This document shows, piece by piece, positions 12,714-25,029 of a DNA stretch of 64,000 nucleotides. A program made the position numbers and the translations under genes. The DNA is from Dimorphilus gyrociliatus (taxonomy: Eukaryota > Annelida > Polychaeta > Dinophilidae). Positions within the stretch are counted from its first letter, which is position 1, and each line of letters opens with the position of its first letter. Under the pieces are notes generated by a model, which was not told the origin of the DNA, did not search any database, and worked only from the letters and a program-made list of their open reading frames with translations. Location of the stretch: assembly GCA_904063045.1 (NCBI GenBank), contig CAJFCJ010000017.1, forward strand, positions 682,001-746,000, written 5' to 3'.

Positions 12714-14528
12714 CTACAATCTTAACCAGTACATGCTGCTTCGAAGTCTACCATAATCCGGTAATTGTTCGACTGGACCTACAGCGGCTACTGCTGGGCA
12801 TTTGTCATATATGTATTTTGTACAGACGTCTCGTACAGTTTGTGCATTGATAGCTGCAATACGGGCGTCTAATTCGGATGGTGGGATGCGTCTTCCGTAA
12901 CACAAGATTTGACGGCCTATATCCTCACAAACTGGTGTCGAACCATCGAGCATTAGCATTAAATGTGTTCTAAGCAAGTTCTTTGCCCGTTCTACTTCGA
13001 ATTCGGTTACAGATGTGCACAAACGCATCCTATTTTGAATTATAGAAATAATCATTAAAATTTTCAGTGGTAATGGATTTAAATAAAACTAACCATTCCT
13101 TCTGCAAGTTGAAAACAAAATCTTCGATACTCAATTTATCGCAAACAAAATACATTCCCCACAATCCAGTATCTGTATAGCTTGTATTGAAACTTTGGAA
13201 ACTGTGTGCTAAGCCGGATTGTACACATTTCTGAGCTAGAATAGAACTAAGATTTTGACCACCGCCATGAGACCTATCCCACGATCCTAGAAGGGTATTG
13301 GCAATCATAAGCGCAATATTGTCACTGTTTGCCCATCCACAACTTTCAACAGCTATGGCGATGTGAGCTAAAGGCATATCATCATCTCTAACTCTCATTT
13401 CACTGCCGGTGAATCGGCAAGGCTCGACAACTGGAACGGCGCCTTGTATATCATTACTAATATTGCCAAAGTGCTTTTGTGCTAAGCTTTTCAAATCGGC
13501 ATGATTAACACCTCCTGCACCAGCCAAAACCATTCTTGGTGGTTTGTAGTGGGTGGTGATATAGTCTATCAAGTCTTGTCGCTTGATACTGTTAATATTT
13601 TCAGTAGGTCCTAAAATGGTTCTACCCAAAGGTGTTCCCTGGTAGGCGGTTGCATGTAAGAAGTCAAAAACGACTTCTTGTAAGTTCATTTCGACTTCTT
13701 GCATTTCGCGCAAAATGACTCCGCGTTCATTATCGATTTCGGTTTCCCCAAGTTTACTATTCTTAATGATATCAGCCAAAACTTCCACGACTGTTGAAAA
13801 ATTTTATAAATAATCAAATGAAAAAGTTAAAAAATACTTACTATTTTCAAGATCGTTGGTAAAACCCTTAGCATAATAAGCAGTTTGTTCTCTGGATGTA
13901 TACGCATTAAGATGAGCTCCTTTATTTTCAATATAAAGTTCTAAATCCTTTTGGGATCGTTTATCCGTACCCTAAAAATATTTTGGTGAGTGACATATGA
14001 AGGACAAGAGTTAATATACATACCTTGAAAATCATATGCTCTAAAAAGTGGGCAACCCCATTGGTTTTCTCAGTTTCATATCTGCTACCAGCATCAATCC
14101 ATAAACCAACCTAAGAGTATAAATGAAATTACAAAGTGTTGATTGTAATAGAAGAAAAGTTACTGTGCAAGTTGGAGATCCGGTATCCTCTGATGCAACC
14201 CTGAGTCCGTTGTTGATCGTAGACACTTGTGTTTCAGGTATGTTTAACATAGCCTGCTCGTAAGTTACTGCACTTTGCCATCTTTTTGGGAGGTAACTTC
14301 CAGACAGGGGCTAAAATAAAATATATAGATGTTACATGCGGCATTTGACATTGTAGCAATTAAGGTCAATAATACGAAAAGGCATAAATAATCTGGAAAG
14401 TAGACCAAACCCTCAGTATGATAATATAGATGTTATTCCCACAAGTCAAATAATGTTAAAAATACCTTGCTGGGTTTTGATAAATTCTGTCCTAACTTTA
14501 GCGAAGATCGTAGTATCTTGGACGCCAT
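12714..14528 (-). CDS. PMPCB: Mitochondrial processing peptidase beta subunit
   Basis: Six exons (14466-14528, 14164-14310, 14024-14110, 13842-13971, 13094-13790, 12714-13029) give 479 residues, close to the usual 489. PMPCB is the catalytic M16 metalloprotease half of MPP, which removes presequences in the mitochondrial matrix. The inverse zinc motif HFLEH is present in [15 protein letters not shown], with the downstream acidic ligand region [16 protein letters not shown]. Other family blocks are [27 protein letters not shown] and the end MYWLRL. The N-terminus ([18 protein letters not shown]) is a basic amphipathic presequence. The start codon lies in an AAAATGGCG context. It is transcribed head to head with CWH43, 234 bp apart. 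Confidence 0.96.
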
Positions 14529-14546
14529 TTTGGTGAAAACTAGGAG

Positions 14547-14555
14547 GCATGCGCA
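14547..14555. promoter_or_regulatory. NRF1-like half palindrome in PMPCB/CWH43 promoter
   Basis: GCATGCGCA lies 19 bp upstream of the PMPCB start codon, within the 234-bp shared promoter. It matches the core of the NRF1 site. The position is very close to the start codon, which fits a short 5' UTR. Confidence 0.35.
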
Positions 14556-14762
14556 CTGAAATATTCAACCCGTATTCAACACATTTTTATATTTGATGCC
14601 ATTTGTTTCAATTAATTTTAAAATCTTTCTTATCGACGATAATAAATTTTAAAGACAAGTTAACAGAAATTTTCGTGCGCACCTGCGATTGTTTATTTCC
14701 GCTGCGGTCAATGTTACTTTAGACGGGTTTTTAATTTGATGTAAATTTTTTATATAACAAAT

Positions 14763-17715
14763 ATGACAGAAACTCCTGTTTTAAGTATACGATCATGGAT
14801 AAGGGAAGCTTTATTAGGTTATTAATATGTTTTTAGAATGTCTTACGGAATATTTGTACTCGATAATGTGTTATTTCAATAGTTACAACAAAAATTCCAT
14901 TAAATTCTGCCGGTTCAGTTTTAATAAGATCATTGTTTTACTCCTAGGCTATGCTTTCTGGTGTTTATTCCAAGGACTTGCTCCAATTATTTGGTTTTTT
15001 CCTCTTAATGAACTCGAATTATCAGGTTATGAAGCTTTTGCTGTATGCCTCCTTAGTCCCTGTATTTTGGGAATAACTGCTTTTAAGCGATTTTTCAGTC
15101 AAAGGTACTACATGCTCATCTGTTAGATTACGAACATATTGAATTTTGTTCTATACTCCATCAGATATTCTATGGCGTTACTACGATTGATCGCTATAGC
15201 TGGTTTAGGAAGTTTCCAATGTCCTTCAACAATAAGCCGATTAATTGTATTATGCGCTGGATTAGCCAGTAGCTTAATCGTCTTAGCTGCATCGATTACG
15301 AGCAAAAATCAACTCAAAAGGTCAGTATATCATTTTTAATGTAAGAATCTGAAGACAACTTTCATTAGACATACAACGGCTTGGGGTCTCATTCTTGGAT
15401 TGCTCACGTTTGTCTCAGTAAGAGTATGGTTTTTATCATTTGTGCCAACCTGGTGGAATGATACCTGGAATTCAATAACCGTTGCGTTCGGTATAATAGC
15501 AACAATTGATAAAATCGCTTCAGGTTTGAGAGAATAACTAAAATATTCTCTATCTTAAATATTGTATATCTCCCATAAACTTTGTTTAGGAGAAGATTCA
15601 GAGCCAAAATCGAATGAGAAAGATGTATATAATAGAAATTGTCTCATTATGGGATGTGGTTTGGGTACTATGCTATTTCAAACTCAATTGCTATTAGGAG
15701 AATCGTCTATATTATCAAGATGGACAATAAAAGAGTATCCAGATCCTGGCCCGCAACCCTTTCCACACGGGTATATTGTTCAATTTGATTTATTGTCTAA
15801 ATTACTATTATTTTAATATAACTCTTATTTAGAGCACTTATCATTTTTACCTTATTAATTGGAGTATTTTTAATATGGAATGGAATTTTTAGACGAAGTA
15901 AATTAGCTTGTATAGTATATACTATTTCCTTTTTTATTCTTTATTACTTTCCTCGAACTACGGGTTTTAGCGGTAAGTTATCTTTTAACATTTTTCATTA
16001 TTATTAATAAATGAATTTCATGTTCCATAATATAGCTGGATTGTTAGTAATTTTATACACATTTCTGGTCTGGCCGGAAATTTTAGACGATTTAACTACG
16101 TCGAGAGCTGCATCTACTTTTGTTATAGGCGCTATTGTTTATCTCATTGAAATTTTCTTCTCTGTTTGGACGGTAGCTTATAATTTCGTTCCTGGTGGCG
16201 TCTTTACTCGGGAAAGAACACATGTACTAATCGGAATAATGACTGCTACATTATCTTTATATGTACTAACTGGTAAAGATCAAAAAAAGAATAATTCTCC
16301 TGCCATGATTTTGAATGCTAAAGGATCTAGAGGAACAACTAAACACGCTTCCAGCTCACTTATGATCAGTAATATATAAAATTTATACACTAATGTTTGT
16401 AATAAATAACTTATCTCTTTCAGTTTGTATTTTACTCTTATTGTTTGGTTTTGGAGGTTTTTTCTATCGTCTACCAAATCAAGAATTTAATCATCCACCC
16501 AAAGAACATCCCAATGCAAATTTTACGGCTGCTATTTGGACATATCACTTTGGCTATGATAATCGAGGATGGCCTTCTCTAGAAAGAACTAAGACCCTTT
16601 TCGACAAGATAGATGCTGATTTTATAACACTATTAGAAAGGTAGTATTTGTTTTTTAGGATATCATCTAATCTCTAAGTATTTTAAAATACAGCGATGCC
16701 TCCAAAACTTTCCTCGGCAATAACGATCTTGGTTTATGGTTATCTGAAAAGATGGGTATGTATGTTGATTTCGGACCATCGACAAAGGATCACACTTGGG
16801 GGTAAGTTATTTATCTTTTTTTATTATAAAAACAAGTCTAAAAAGTGTCGAAATTTTATCAGGAATTTAATACTGTCAAGATATCCTATTGTTAAGTCTA
16901 AACATCACCTCTTACCTTCTCCTGAAGGTTTGAATACTATTTTTAAACTTAGAACTTTTTATTAATTAAAAATTTCATTGACATCTTATTCTAAACAGGG
17001 GAACTTGCTCCAGCAATAACAGCAACAGTAAATATGTCTGGAAATTTTATAGATTTTGTTGTAACTCATATGGGAAATGATAGAGATGTTTTGGATAGGA
17101 AACTTCAGGCGGAAGTCTTATCTAAAGAATTAAAAAAAGCGTAATTATTTTCAGAATTAATTGCCTTTCTTTTTTTCCAACGATAAATTTTAAAACAAGC
17201 CAATATCATTTTGTAGAACAAATCCAGTTGTATTCCTTGGATATGTAACATCTGCTCCCCAAAGCCGGGAGTATCTTCAACTAATCGAGAAGGGTAACGT
17301 CAAAGATATTGATTCTACAGATATGGATAGATGGTGTGAGTACATTATGTATAGAGGATTAAGAAGGTAAAATTACCCTAAGTAGTCTATCTATTTTCGT
17401 AATCTTCTTAATTCTTTTCAGATTGGGTTACGCACGCATATCAAACGGAGGATTAAGCGATACTGAAATACAAGTAGCTAAATTTCAAATTCCAGAAAGT
17501 AAAAATTTCAAAGACAACGATAAACTAATAACAAATCCTTCAAAAATCGAAAGAATAAACAGATTTAATCCATCGTAAGTTAATTAATTTAAAGTATTCA
17601 GAATGTCAACATCTAAATTGTTTTTTAAACTAGATTTGGTGAATTTTCACATGGTCATAATTGGATTGTTGATCATCGTTATCATATGAGCACACCAAAA
17701 TATTTTCTGCCATAG
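14763..17715 (+). CDS. CWH43: CWH43-type membrane protein (PGAP2IP/CWH43)
   Basis: About a dozen short exons from 14763-14817 and 14948-15104 to the stop at 17713-17715. The N-terminal two thirds is a multi-pass membrane domain starting [20 protein letters not shown], then many hydrophobic segments and [14 protein letters not shown]. The C-terminal third is the soluble endonuclease/exonuclease/phosphatase-like domain, with [91 protein letters not shown] and the end [10 protein letters not shown]. In yeast Cwh43 acts in lipid remodelling of GPI anchors to ceramide; animal CWH43 also acts on GPI-anchored proteins. Here both halves are in one chain as in human CWH43. Exon joins in the middle were read by homology and not all were fixed to the base. 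Confidence 0.93.
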
Positions 17716-17943
17716 AGAAGAATACGAAGAAAACCTTTCAACTCTTTCTAGTTATCACTTTTAGCGAATAATCCCACATTGCAACATATATATATATTTT
17801 GTTGCTTTATATTCAATAGCTATCATATAGGTTTTAACATATCGTTTTTTAACTGATTTATTCTTCTAATATATAATTTTACAACTTTTTCTTTTTTATT
17901 TAATAAATTACTGTAGTACAGTTTGATTTTATGATTTTATTTA

Positions 17944-20353
17944 TTAGTCAACTTCTATTGCTTTCTTTTTCGATTTAACATCGTTTTCCATTGGAATGGA
18001 ATAATGTATGCATTGCCTCAAAATAAAAAGTAGTTCTTCTGTTTGCATCTCAGCTTGATCGAGTCTGAATAATTTTAGAGAATATTAATTATACATACTC
18101 AAGGAAGGAAAGGAGACAATCAATAGTTCTTACTGGCTATAAGCTTTGCTTAATCTTTCAATTTGTTCTTTCTCGCCAACAGTTGACATTTCTTCAATTT
18201 CTTTTTGACATTCTTCTAATTTTTGCTGAAAAAACAGGAACATTACGTTTACATTTAAACAAATTTCCAATCAGTCTATATTTAATTCATTATTACAGCG
18301 TGATCTGGAGCGGATGGATCTAAGGCATTAGTCATTTGTAGGGCGATTGCTTCAATTTTAGATTGTTTCTCTAAGAGTCTCCTATTAGATGGTAAAATTA
18401 ACTAATCAATAAGATTTATGAACAAATTTGACTATTTTTTTATATATACTTGGATTTCTTTCCTTCGTGATCTCGTCTTGAATAGAGGTTACCCAAAATC
18501 TATAAATTCGAATATGAATATTGGAATGACCAGATGAAAAGTAAGCGATACTACTACTTACCATATAGCAGTTCTCTTCAAGTTTCCTAGCTAGGGCATC
18601 AATATTAACAGAAAATAAATAAAAAGTAGATCTAGGAGCGTGATCACTTGTCTTAGGTACTTCCTATAATGAATTTTGCACGATTACTCACTTTTACATT
18701 TCCTAGAAATCTTCAAAACTCACCGTTACAGAAACGTATTGCTGTTCAACCATTCTATAAAGTAATTCCTTAGCTTCCTTTGCTGGAATCATAACGCAAT
18801 CCTCAATCTTTTTGAAGGAATAAAGAACGTCTAAAATGAGAATTTTTATACTTTCACTGTTAATAATATTAAACCTTTTGTTGTTCTAAATTTCCATTTA
18901 ATAATAAAACTTTGAATATTCTAAATGCTTTTGAACCAAACTTTTCTTGAATTATTGATTCAATATGGCTAGTAGCTAGATTTTTCATCGCTTTTGGTAA
19001 ATCTATGGTGTAATGTATTAATTAGAATGTAATACTTCTTACATTGTACATGTATATTATTCACCTATTGCATATGTTCCTTCTCCACTGTCGGCTAGCT
19101 TAATGACGCAATTAAACTATAAGGAATGAGTATGAATGAAACAATATTAATTCTTGAACTGGTGACTAAACGAATAAAACCTACAGAGTCTTCAACAAGA
19201 AGAGACATATACTGAGTAAGTATATCTTTACTTATTCCAAGTTCTTTTTTTGTAATCGGAGATAACTTTTTAAAGATGAAGAACGATAAATTTTATGATA
19301 AAATACTAATTTAACAAGGAAACAAACTTCAATCATTGAAATTCCTTTTGTACTTGTGCAATTAGGATCCGTTCTAGTTTCACTTATTCGAAGTATTATT
19401 TTAATAATTTCGCAGGCGTTCTATAAGATAATGTGAATTATAAAATAGAGTACATAATATATATATATATATATATATATTATGATTATTATTAATATTA
19501 AAAGTAGAAAATAACTTACGGAATCGATTCGTCTTTCAAAAGCTGTTGCTATTTGGCAATCTCTTAAATATCTGTGAAATCTATCATAATTTATAATCCA
19601 TAGAACTAGATTTTCTGTTTCTTCAGTTTTTTGTCGTTTTTCTGGTGGTTCACCTGAAGTAAAATAACAAATATCTTAATAATAAATGCTTGAGGTTGAT
19701 TTAAAATATATGTTCAATATAAAGTTATATATTTACTATCTGCCATTGGTGGAACAAAATACAAATTGTGCTTTTGCTCACTAAATATAGGAACACCATC
19801 TTCAACTCCAACAACTGAAGGAAATCTTTTGATAAATTGTTCTGAGACTAATTTGATGAAAATAGGGTGAATTTCTTCTTTTTTGATGTTTTGATTATTC
19901 CCTTCAGCATCAGTTTTCATAGTTATGTTTTTAACAATATCATCTAAGCTTAGATTTCCGTGAAAGCATAATTCTTCAACAATAAATTCAGCTGTATCGC
20001 CAAATAACGATTTGGCTGTAAATATAAATTTTGGGAATAAAATCCTGTTTAGAACAATGTCAGTGTGAATATAATATTCCAAAGTGCCGGAAGTGGATCT
20101 TTTAAAAGTAACGAGATTATGATGAATAAAGGTATATAAGCATTTTTTGACCTGTAAACTTTCATGTACATTAAATTAAATATTTCATAACATTCGAATT
20201 TCTTACAGTTAGAATTCTTTCTTTGGATAGTCGGGATAATTCGAACAATGATGTATGCCCTTTAGCTAACAATACTTGACTCACACGACCTGCAATGTCT
20301 CCAAAACCTTCAGAAATTATAGAAGAGCAAAGATGATTTAAACTTGACGACAT
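17944..20353 (-). CDS. POLR3C: RNA polymerase III subunit RPC3
   Basis: Many short exons between start 20353 and stop 17944. The N-terminus (LNHLCSSIISEGFGDIAGRV) is the family's first winged helix. Later blocks include YYIHTDIVLNRILFPKFIF, DTAEFIVEELCFHGNLSLDD, NYDRFHRYLRDCQIATAF, a segment reading GKEAIQEKFGSKAF-like residues before RIFK, VEDCVMIPAKEAKELLYRM, and PRSTFYLFSVNI, then a C-terminal coiled coil with KRLLEK. RPC3 forms the RPC3-RPC6-RPC7 subcomplex of Pol III, needed for promoter opening and initiation at tRNA and 5S genes. The last residues are Lys-rich (DVKSKKKAIEVD). Individual splice sites were not all resolved. It is head to head with MPDU1, start codons 119 bp apart. Confidence 0.9.
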
Positions 20354-20472
20354 GCTATCTTCTACTATTATTGAGCTATATTATCGCTCAGCCGAATCGA
20401 AAAATAGCAATAGTTTTCTACCAGTTTATTGTTGTCTCGTTTCCTCGGACTCAAAGGCTAATATCAAAGAAA

Positions 20473-21578
20473 ATGACAACTGACTCGTCAGCGTTTGGCT
20501 TTATTTCAACACTAGCAAAATTAGTGTGTCCACAGCCGTGCTATGATGAATTCTTTGTGAAATTTAATTTTTTTCATAGTTAGTACTTGCTAATAAATGC
20601 AAAATAAGAAATGATCTAAATATTTTATATATTTATATTCCTGAACAGTTGCCTGTCTCAAAGTTGTTCTTAGCAAATGTCTAGGATACGGGATTATTTT
20701 GGGATCGGTTTTAGGTTTGTAAGCAAGAAGCGTTTTACTTACTAACCGTTCTAAAATTGTGTATACAGTATATTGTATGATTAAAGGCTTAGCTGTTTGA
20801 CATTTGATATCTACTATATATGTTAAATGTTCTTAATTTAATTTTACAGTAAAAGTACCCCAAATCTTAAAGATTCTCTTCTCAAGAAGTGGAAAAGGAA
20901 TAAGTCTGGCTTCATCAACTCTTGAACTATTATCAACAAGTTCATCTCTTGGCTATGGAGTCGCTAAAGGCTTTCCTTTTAGGTTCGATTATATTACAAT
21001 AAATTCTTAAATATTCTCAAACGTTCTTTCAATATTCTAACAGTTCGATTGGAGATTCATTCTTTTTAACAGTACAAAATTTAATAGTTGTTGCAATGGT
21101 TACTTTGTTCGAAATTGGACTTTTTCCTTCGATTATTTTTGGTTTACTCTCCGCACTATTCTGCGTGTTTGTTTGCACATCTCTGGCTCCATTTTCTCTG
21201 TTATACTTCCTACAGGGTTCAGTTATACCTATAATTATAATTAGTAAGGTTAGTTAAATATAAATAATAGTCTGTTCAAATAAAATATTTTGAACGTAAA
21301 TTATTCTATATATTACATTTTCTATTTTTACTTTTCAGCTTATTCAGGCTTTTTCTAATTTTAGAAATAAATCTACTGGACAACTGTCTGCAATTACAGT
21401 TTTCTTGTTATTCTTCGGTTCGATTGCAAGAATATTTACAGCCATACAGGAAACGGGTGATACGATGATAATACTAGTATACGTCTGTTCAACGTTAATG
21501 AATGGCTTAATTGTCATGCAAATGATACTATATTGGAACAATTCAACGAAAAAGATTAAAAAAGCTAAAAAGGCTTAG
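20473..21578 (+). CDS. MPDU1: MPDU1, dolichol-P-mannose/glucose utilisation
   Basis: Five exons (20473-20578, 20649-20714, 20850-20982, 21044-21248, 21339-21578) give 249 residues, matching the family's 247. MPDU1 is an ER membrane PQ-loop protein needed to use dolichol-phosphate-mannose and -glucose for N-glycans, O- and C-mannosylation and GPI anchors. Visible blocks are [31 protein letters not shown], the first PQ loop VKVPQILKI, and the diagnostic second loop [20 protein letters not shown] followed by FTAIQETGD. It ends in a Lys-rich tail (KKIKKAKKA), an ER-retrieval-like KKxx arrangement near the end. An upstream frame open from 20344 is not needed, since this start fits the family length. 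Confidence 0.95.
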
Positions 21579-21774
21579 ATTAACTAATCAATCCTAAGGT
21601 GATATTCCGTGAAAGATTAAGAAATTAATTAGATAAATTGAAAAAATTGGAATGTTTATAAAAATTTATTTCTCAATTATTCCTTTATTAAAAATAATAC
21701 AATGACAAAGAAATTAGATATATTTTTTGCATACAAAACAAGGCTCATTGTTTTCTTGTTCAAGTTGGTTTTTC

Positions 21775-24446
21775 TTAATTTTCAAAAGCTTGCCATCTTT
21801 TTGACAATAAATCAAATATCTCCACAAGTTTTGAATATTTTTCAGAACGATTTGGACAAGTTCGACCGTTAAATAATAACTTGGATTGAAATTGCTCATC
21901 AAATATTGATTTCAAATTATCTAGACATTGAAGATTTTTAGTATTGTAGACTTTCTCGTAGGATGATAGCTGACGAAGTACGCATCTCATCTCTTGGAAT
22001 ATTCTAAAATTCTTTTCCAGATCATTCTCCTTAGGCCAAATTGAACCTACGGAATTATCATTTTCCATTTGCAGTATAAATGGAAAAACATCAGGTAAAA
22101 CTGGAGTTTTTGTCTCAGCAAGATCTTCTTTTAATTTCTTATATTCTCCTTCGATAAAATCCGTGAGAATTGCGTATCTGGCCTTGGTTAATTCCCAAGT
22201 TTTTGTTAGCTTGGAAATTTGAGGTGATTTTAAAGCGAAAGTAATTAAGCGGAAGGTAAATAAATTTCCGATATGGAATAATTGATTTGCAACTGCATGC
22301 CAAAATCTAAGGCAGTTTACTCTATCATCGACTGAAATACTGGACGTTAAAATGGTTGATAGGATAAAGAAATGTAATGAGATCATATGATCTAATAATT
22401 TCTTTCTCTCTTCTTCGCCAGTGTGTAGAGTTAAAAGTTCGATTATCCTATAATTACCCGTTCTATCGAACAATTTATGAAAATGAAAGAAAGTAAGAAA
22501 TTCGGCCACGGAACGTACATGTTCGTTTAACAGACTTCTTCGAACAGTTACCATATTAAACTTTTGAGGTGCTGTGTAAAAAACCTCGGGTTTCTTCTCT
22601 TCGGCCGTCGATAAATCGTAAAGAACTTCTTCGGCAACCTTATCGTATAATGGTTGTTCAAACTCCGGCTCAATCTCTTTAGCCTTTGGAACTGTGTCTT
22701 CATATCTAGGTATTGTAACTACAGATAGTTCTTTTTTGGTAAACGGCTGACTTCCCGTCCTTTTCCTGGGTAATGATGGACTGTTGCAGGCGCTTTTGCA
22801 GCAAACTCCTAGTGGTATACCACAAGGTCTGGGTACTGGCTTAGTAATAATAGCTTCGGAGTTGGAAGAAATTAATTTCTTTTTTACGATATAGTAGTTT
22901 ATCAACTCATAGACGCTGTCAAACGTATCCTCTTCAAACTGATATTTATATATCTCTGAATCATTCACTTTATGCTTATTGATAACGAAATGCAAAGGCT
23001 TAGATTTACATAAGCAAGATAATATTATCTCTCCCTTTTTAGACGTTGAATTCCTAATAAGAAAATCTCCATCAGCTTTTAACAAAGACTCAGCCGTCTT
23101 CCGGCAGATGGCGCCATAGAACCAAGATTGAGATTCTAATAGCTTTTCCTTGGCCACTTTTATCTTCCTCCTTAAAAGAGGTGAATTTGGGGCACTACTG
23201 CTAGCACCAGGCGTTGGTGGAAGTGGTTGGTGTTGAATCTTTAGATCAGTATAGTTTTTCACTCTTAACTGCTTAGTCCTCATTGTTAAATCTATATGTA
23301 AATGAATATATATATTTTCAATAATAACTAATTTAAATGTAAATGAATTCTTATTCTTTATATACATCTAAAAAAAAAGAATATAGAAAACAAACATACC
23401 GGAAATACTGTCTCTAACTAAAAGTAACTTTGCATAAATTCTAGCTCTATCCTCTTCCTTTTTAATTCCCAATTTCTTAAAATCCGATTCAGTTGAACTA
23501 ATAATATCCTATTTAAAAGAAAGAAAAGAATAAAAATGAATAAAGGGAAAATAAAAAACAAGGATTATTCATTAATAATAAATAATTTTTTCAATTAAAA
23601 AGAGAGAGAGAGAGAGAGAGAGGAATACCTCTTAGTCATTATATTTATCACGTAACTGGCTACTTTATATACATATCTCCCCCCCCCCCCCTCTCTCTCT
23701 CTCTCTATCTGTCTATACATACATATACAGTATATATGTATATACAATATATAAAATTTAACTATTGTTATACTGTCTGCTGAAATTTTTTTTAAATGAC
23801 AAAGTAATTATTTCAATGGCTTTATGGCAAAGTATTACGATAGTTTGTGTACTATCCATTCATTATTGTTGTTGCGTATAAACAATTAAGTAAAAGGAAA
23901 AACTATCATAATTAATGATATAATCTATTGAAGGTAGATATATTTATATATATTGCATAAGGATAAATGCTATAGTATGATTAAGCATCGTCGTCATTTA
24001 CTACTCATCATATTAAATGATTATTTTCTTCCTATTTTGGGCTTGCTCTATTGATTTCTCTCTTTTTACTGTTGTTGTTGTTGTTACTGATGATGGATTA
24101 AGTGAATAAATAGCCATAAGCTATAATAAAATTATCCTCTCCTAAAAATATTATTAATAAGTTCACCTAAAAACAACAACGATAACAAGACCCTACTATC
24201 TTACAGGCTTTATTTATATTTGAACAACATTGCCAAACCAGGCTAATTATTATATTTTAAAAAAGTGATTTTATATTATAAAACAAACAAAATCTTTAGT
24301 AGTTCGATAAAAACTTTAAAAGGATTGTAGTCCTATAATGCACTTACGTTTAAGCTATCAAACTTTTGAAAGTATTTACTGAAACCTTCTAAACCGCAAG
24401 ATGATAGCCAAACTTGGACTGAAATTTTATCCAATCCTTTTTCCAT
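21775..24446 (-). CDS. SAM-SH2-RasGEF-like adaptor (NSP/BCAR3 family)
   Basis: Three exons (24348-24446, 23400-23508, 21775-23291) join in frame to 574 residues. Residues about 8-65 look like a SAM domain (VQVWLSSCGLEGFSKYFQKF, then TESDFKKLGIKKEEDRARIY). An SH2 domain follows at about 125-225: SWFYGAICRKTAESLL, the FLIRN phosphotyrosine-binding Arg, and HFVINKHKV. After a Pro/Ser linker with Tyr residues comes a CDC25-like RasGEF fold (EHVRSVAEFLTFFHFHKLF onward) typical of NSP proteins, where it binds p130Cas-family scaffolds and does not act as an exchange factor. It is closest to BCAR3/SH2D3C; which paralog cannot be decided. The first coding exon has a splice acceptor just upstream of its ATG, so a non-coding 5' exon lies further away, perhaps within the gene-poor region. 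Confidence 0.85.
23601..23704. repeat. GA and C/CT microsatellites in SH2-gene intron
   Basis: An (AG)n run lies at 23601-23622 and a poly-C tract running into (CT)n at about 23681-23704. Both are inside the intron between the two SAM exons. Confidence 0.85.
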
Positions 24447-25021
24447 GTCTTTTCGTCTAAAAGGAGAAAATAAGATGATTAGATAATGTTAATAAAAGGG
24501 TATATAGGGTTAAAGTAGAAAACAGACAAAAAAGAATTATGTAATGAATCATATTTAGGAGTGAGTCATATGAAAACAAGGCAGAAAAGGGGCTGACAAT
24601 CGATTGGGGTTCATCTCAACAAGTAAATATGCAAATTTTTATCAAATCTTATCACATCATCAATTAAAATAAATATGAATAATCTTGTTAAGAGGATAAG
24701 GAGATAAAATTGTAATAAATCCCTTCTTCATCCTCCTAGCAAGAGCGATAAAACAAGAGAAATTTTATGTAAAATACTTACATGATGTACCATTGGAGAC
24801 AGCTGAACTTACTCACAAAGAATGAATGTTACAGTAGCCTATTAATCTAAGCTTTATATTAGAAAATATGAAAAAAAGTCTTCAATTACATAAAAGAAAG
24901 GAATCGCTTGCAGCAATTTGTGCAGGGAGAAAGAACATAGGACGCTCTCTCGCTACCCCGGCAAAGCGCAAACTGCAAAAAACTGCCAGGCGTCTATGGA
25001 ACTCTGCACAAAGCCGGCTAT

Positions 25022-25029
25022 ATGCAAAT
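25022..25029. promoter_or_regulatory. Octamer motif in GC-richer island
   Basis: A perfect ATGCAAAT octamer (POU-factor site; also part of snRNA-type enhancers) sits in a patch at about 24910-25090 that is clearly richer in G+C and CpG than its surroundings. It lies about 580 bp upstream of the first known SH2-adaptor exon on that gene's strand. The role as promoter or enhancer is inferred. Confidence 0.35.
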
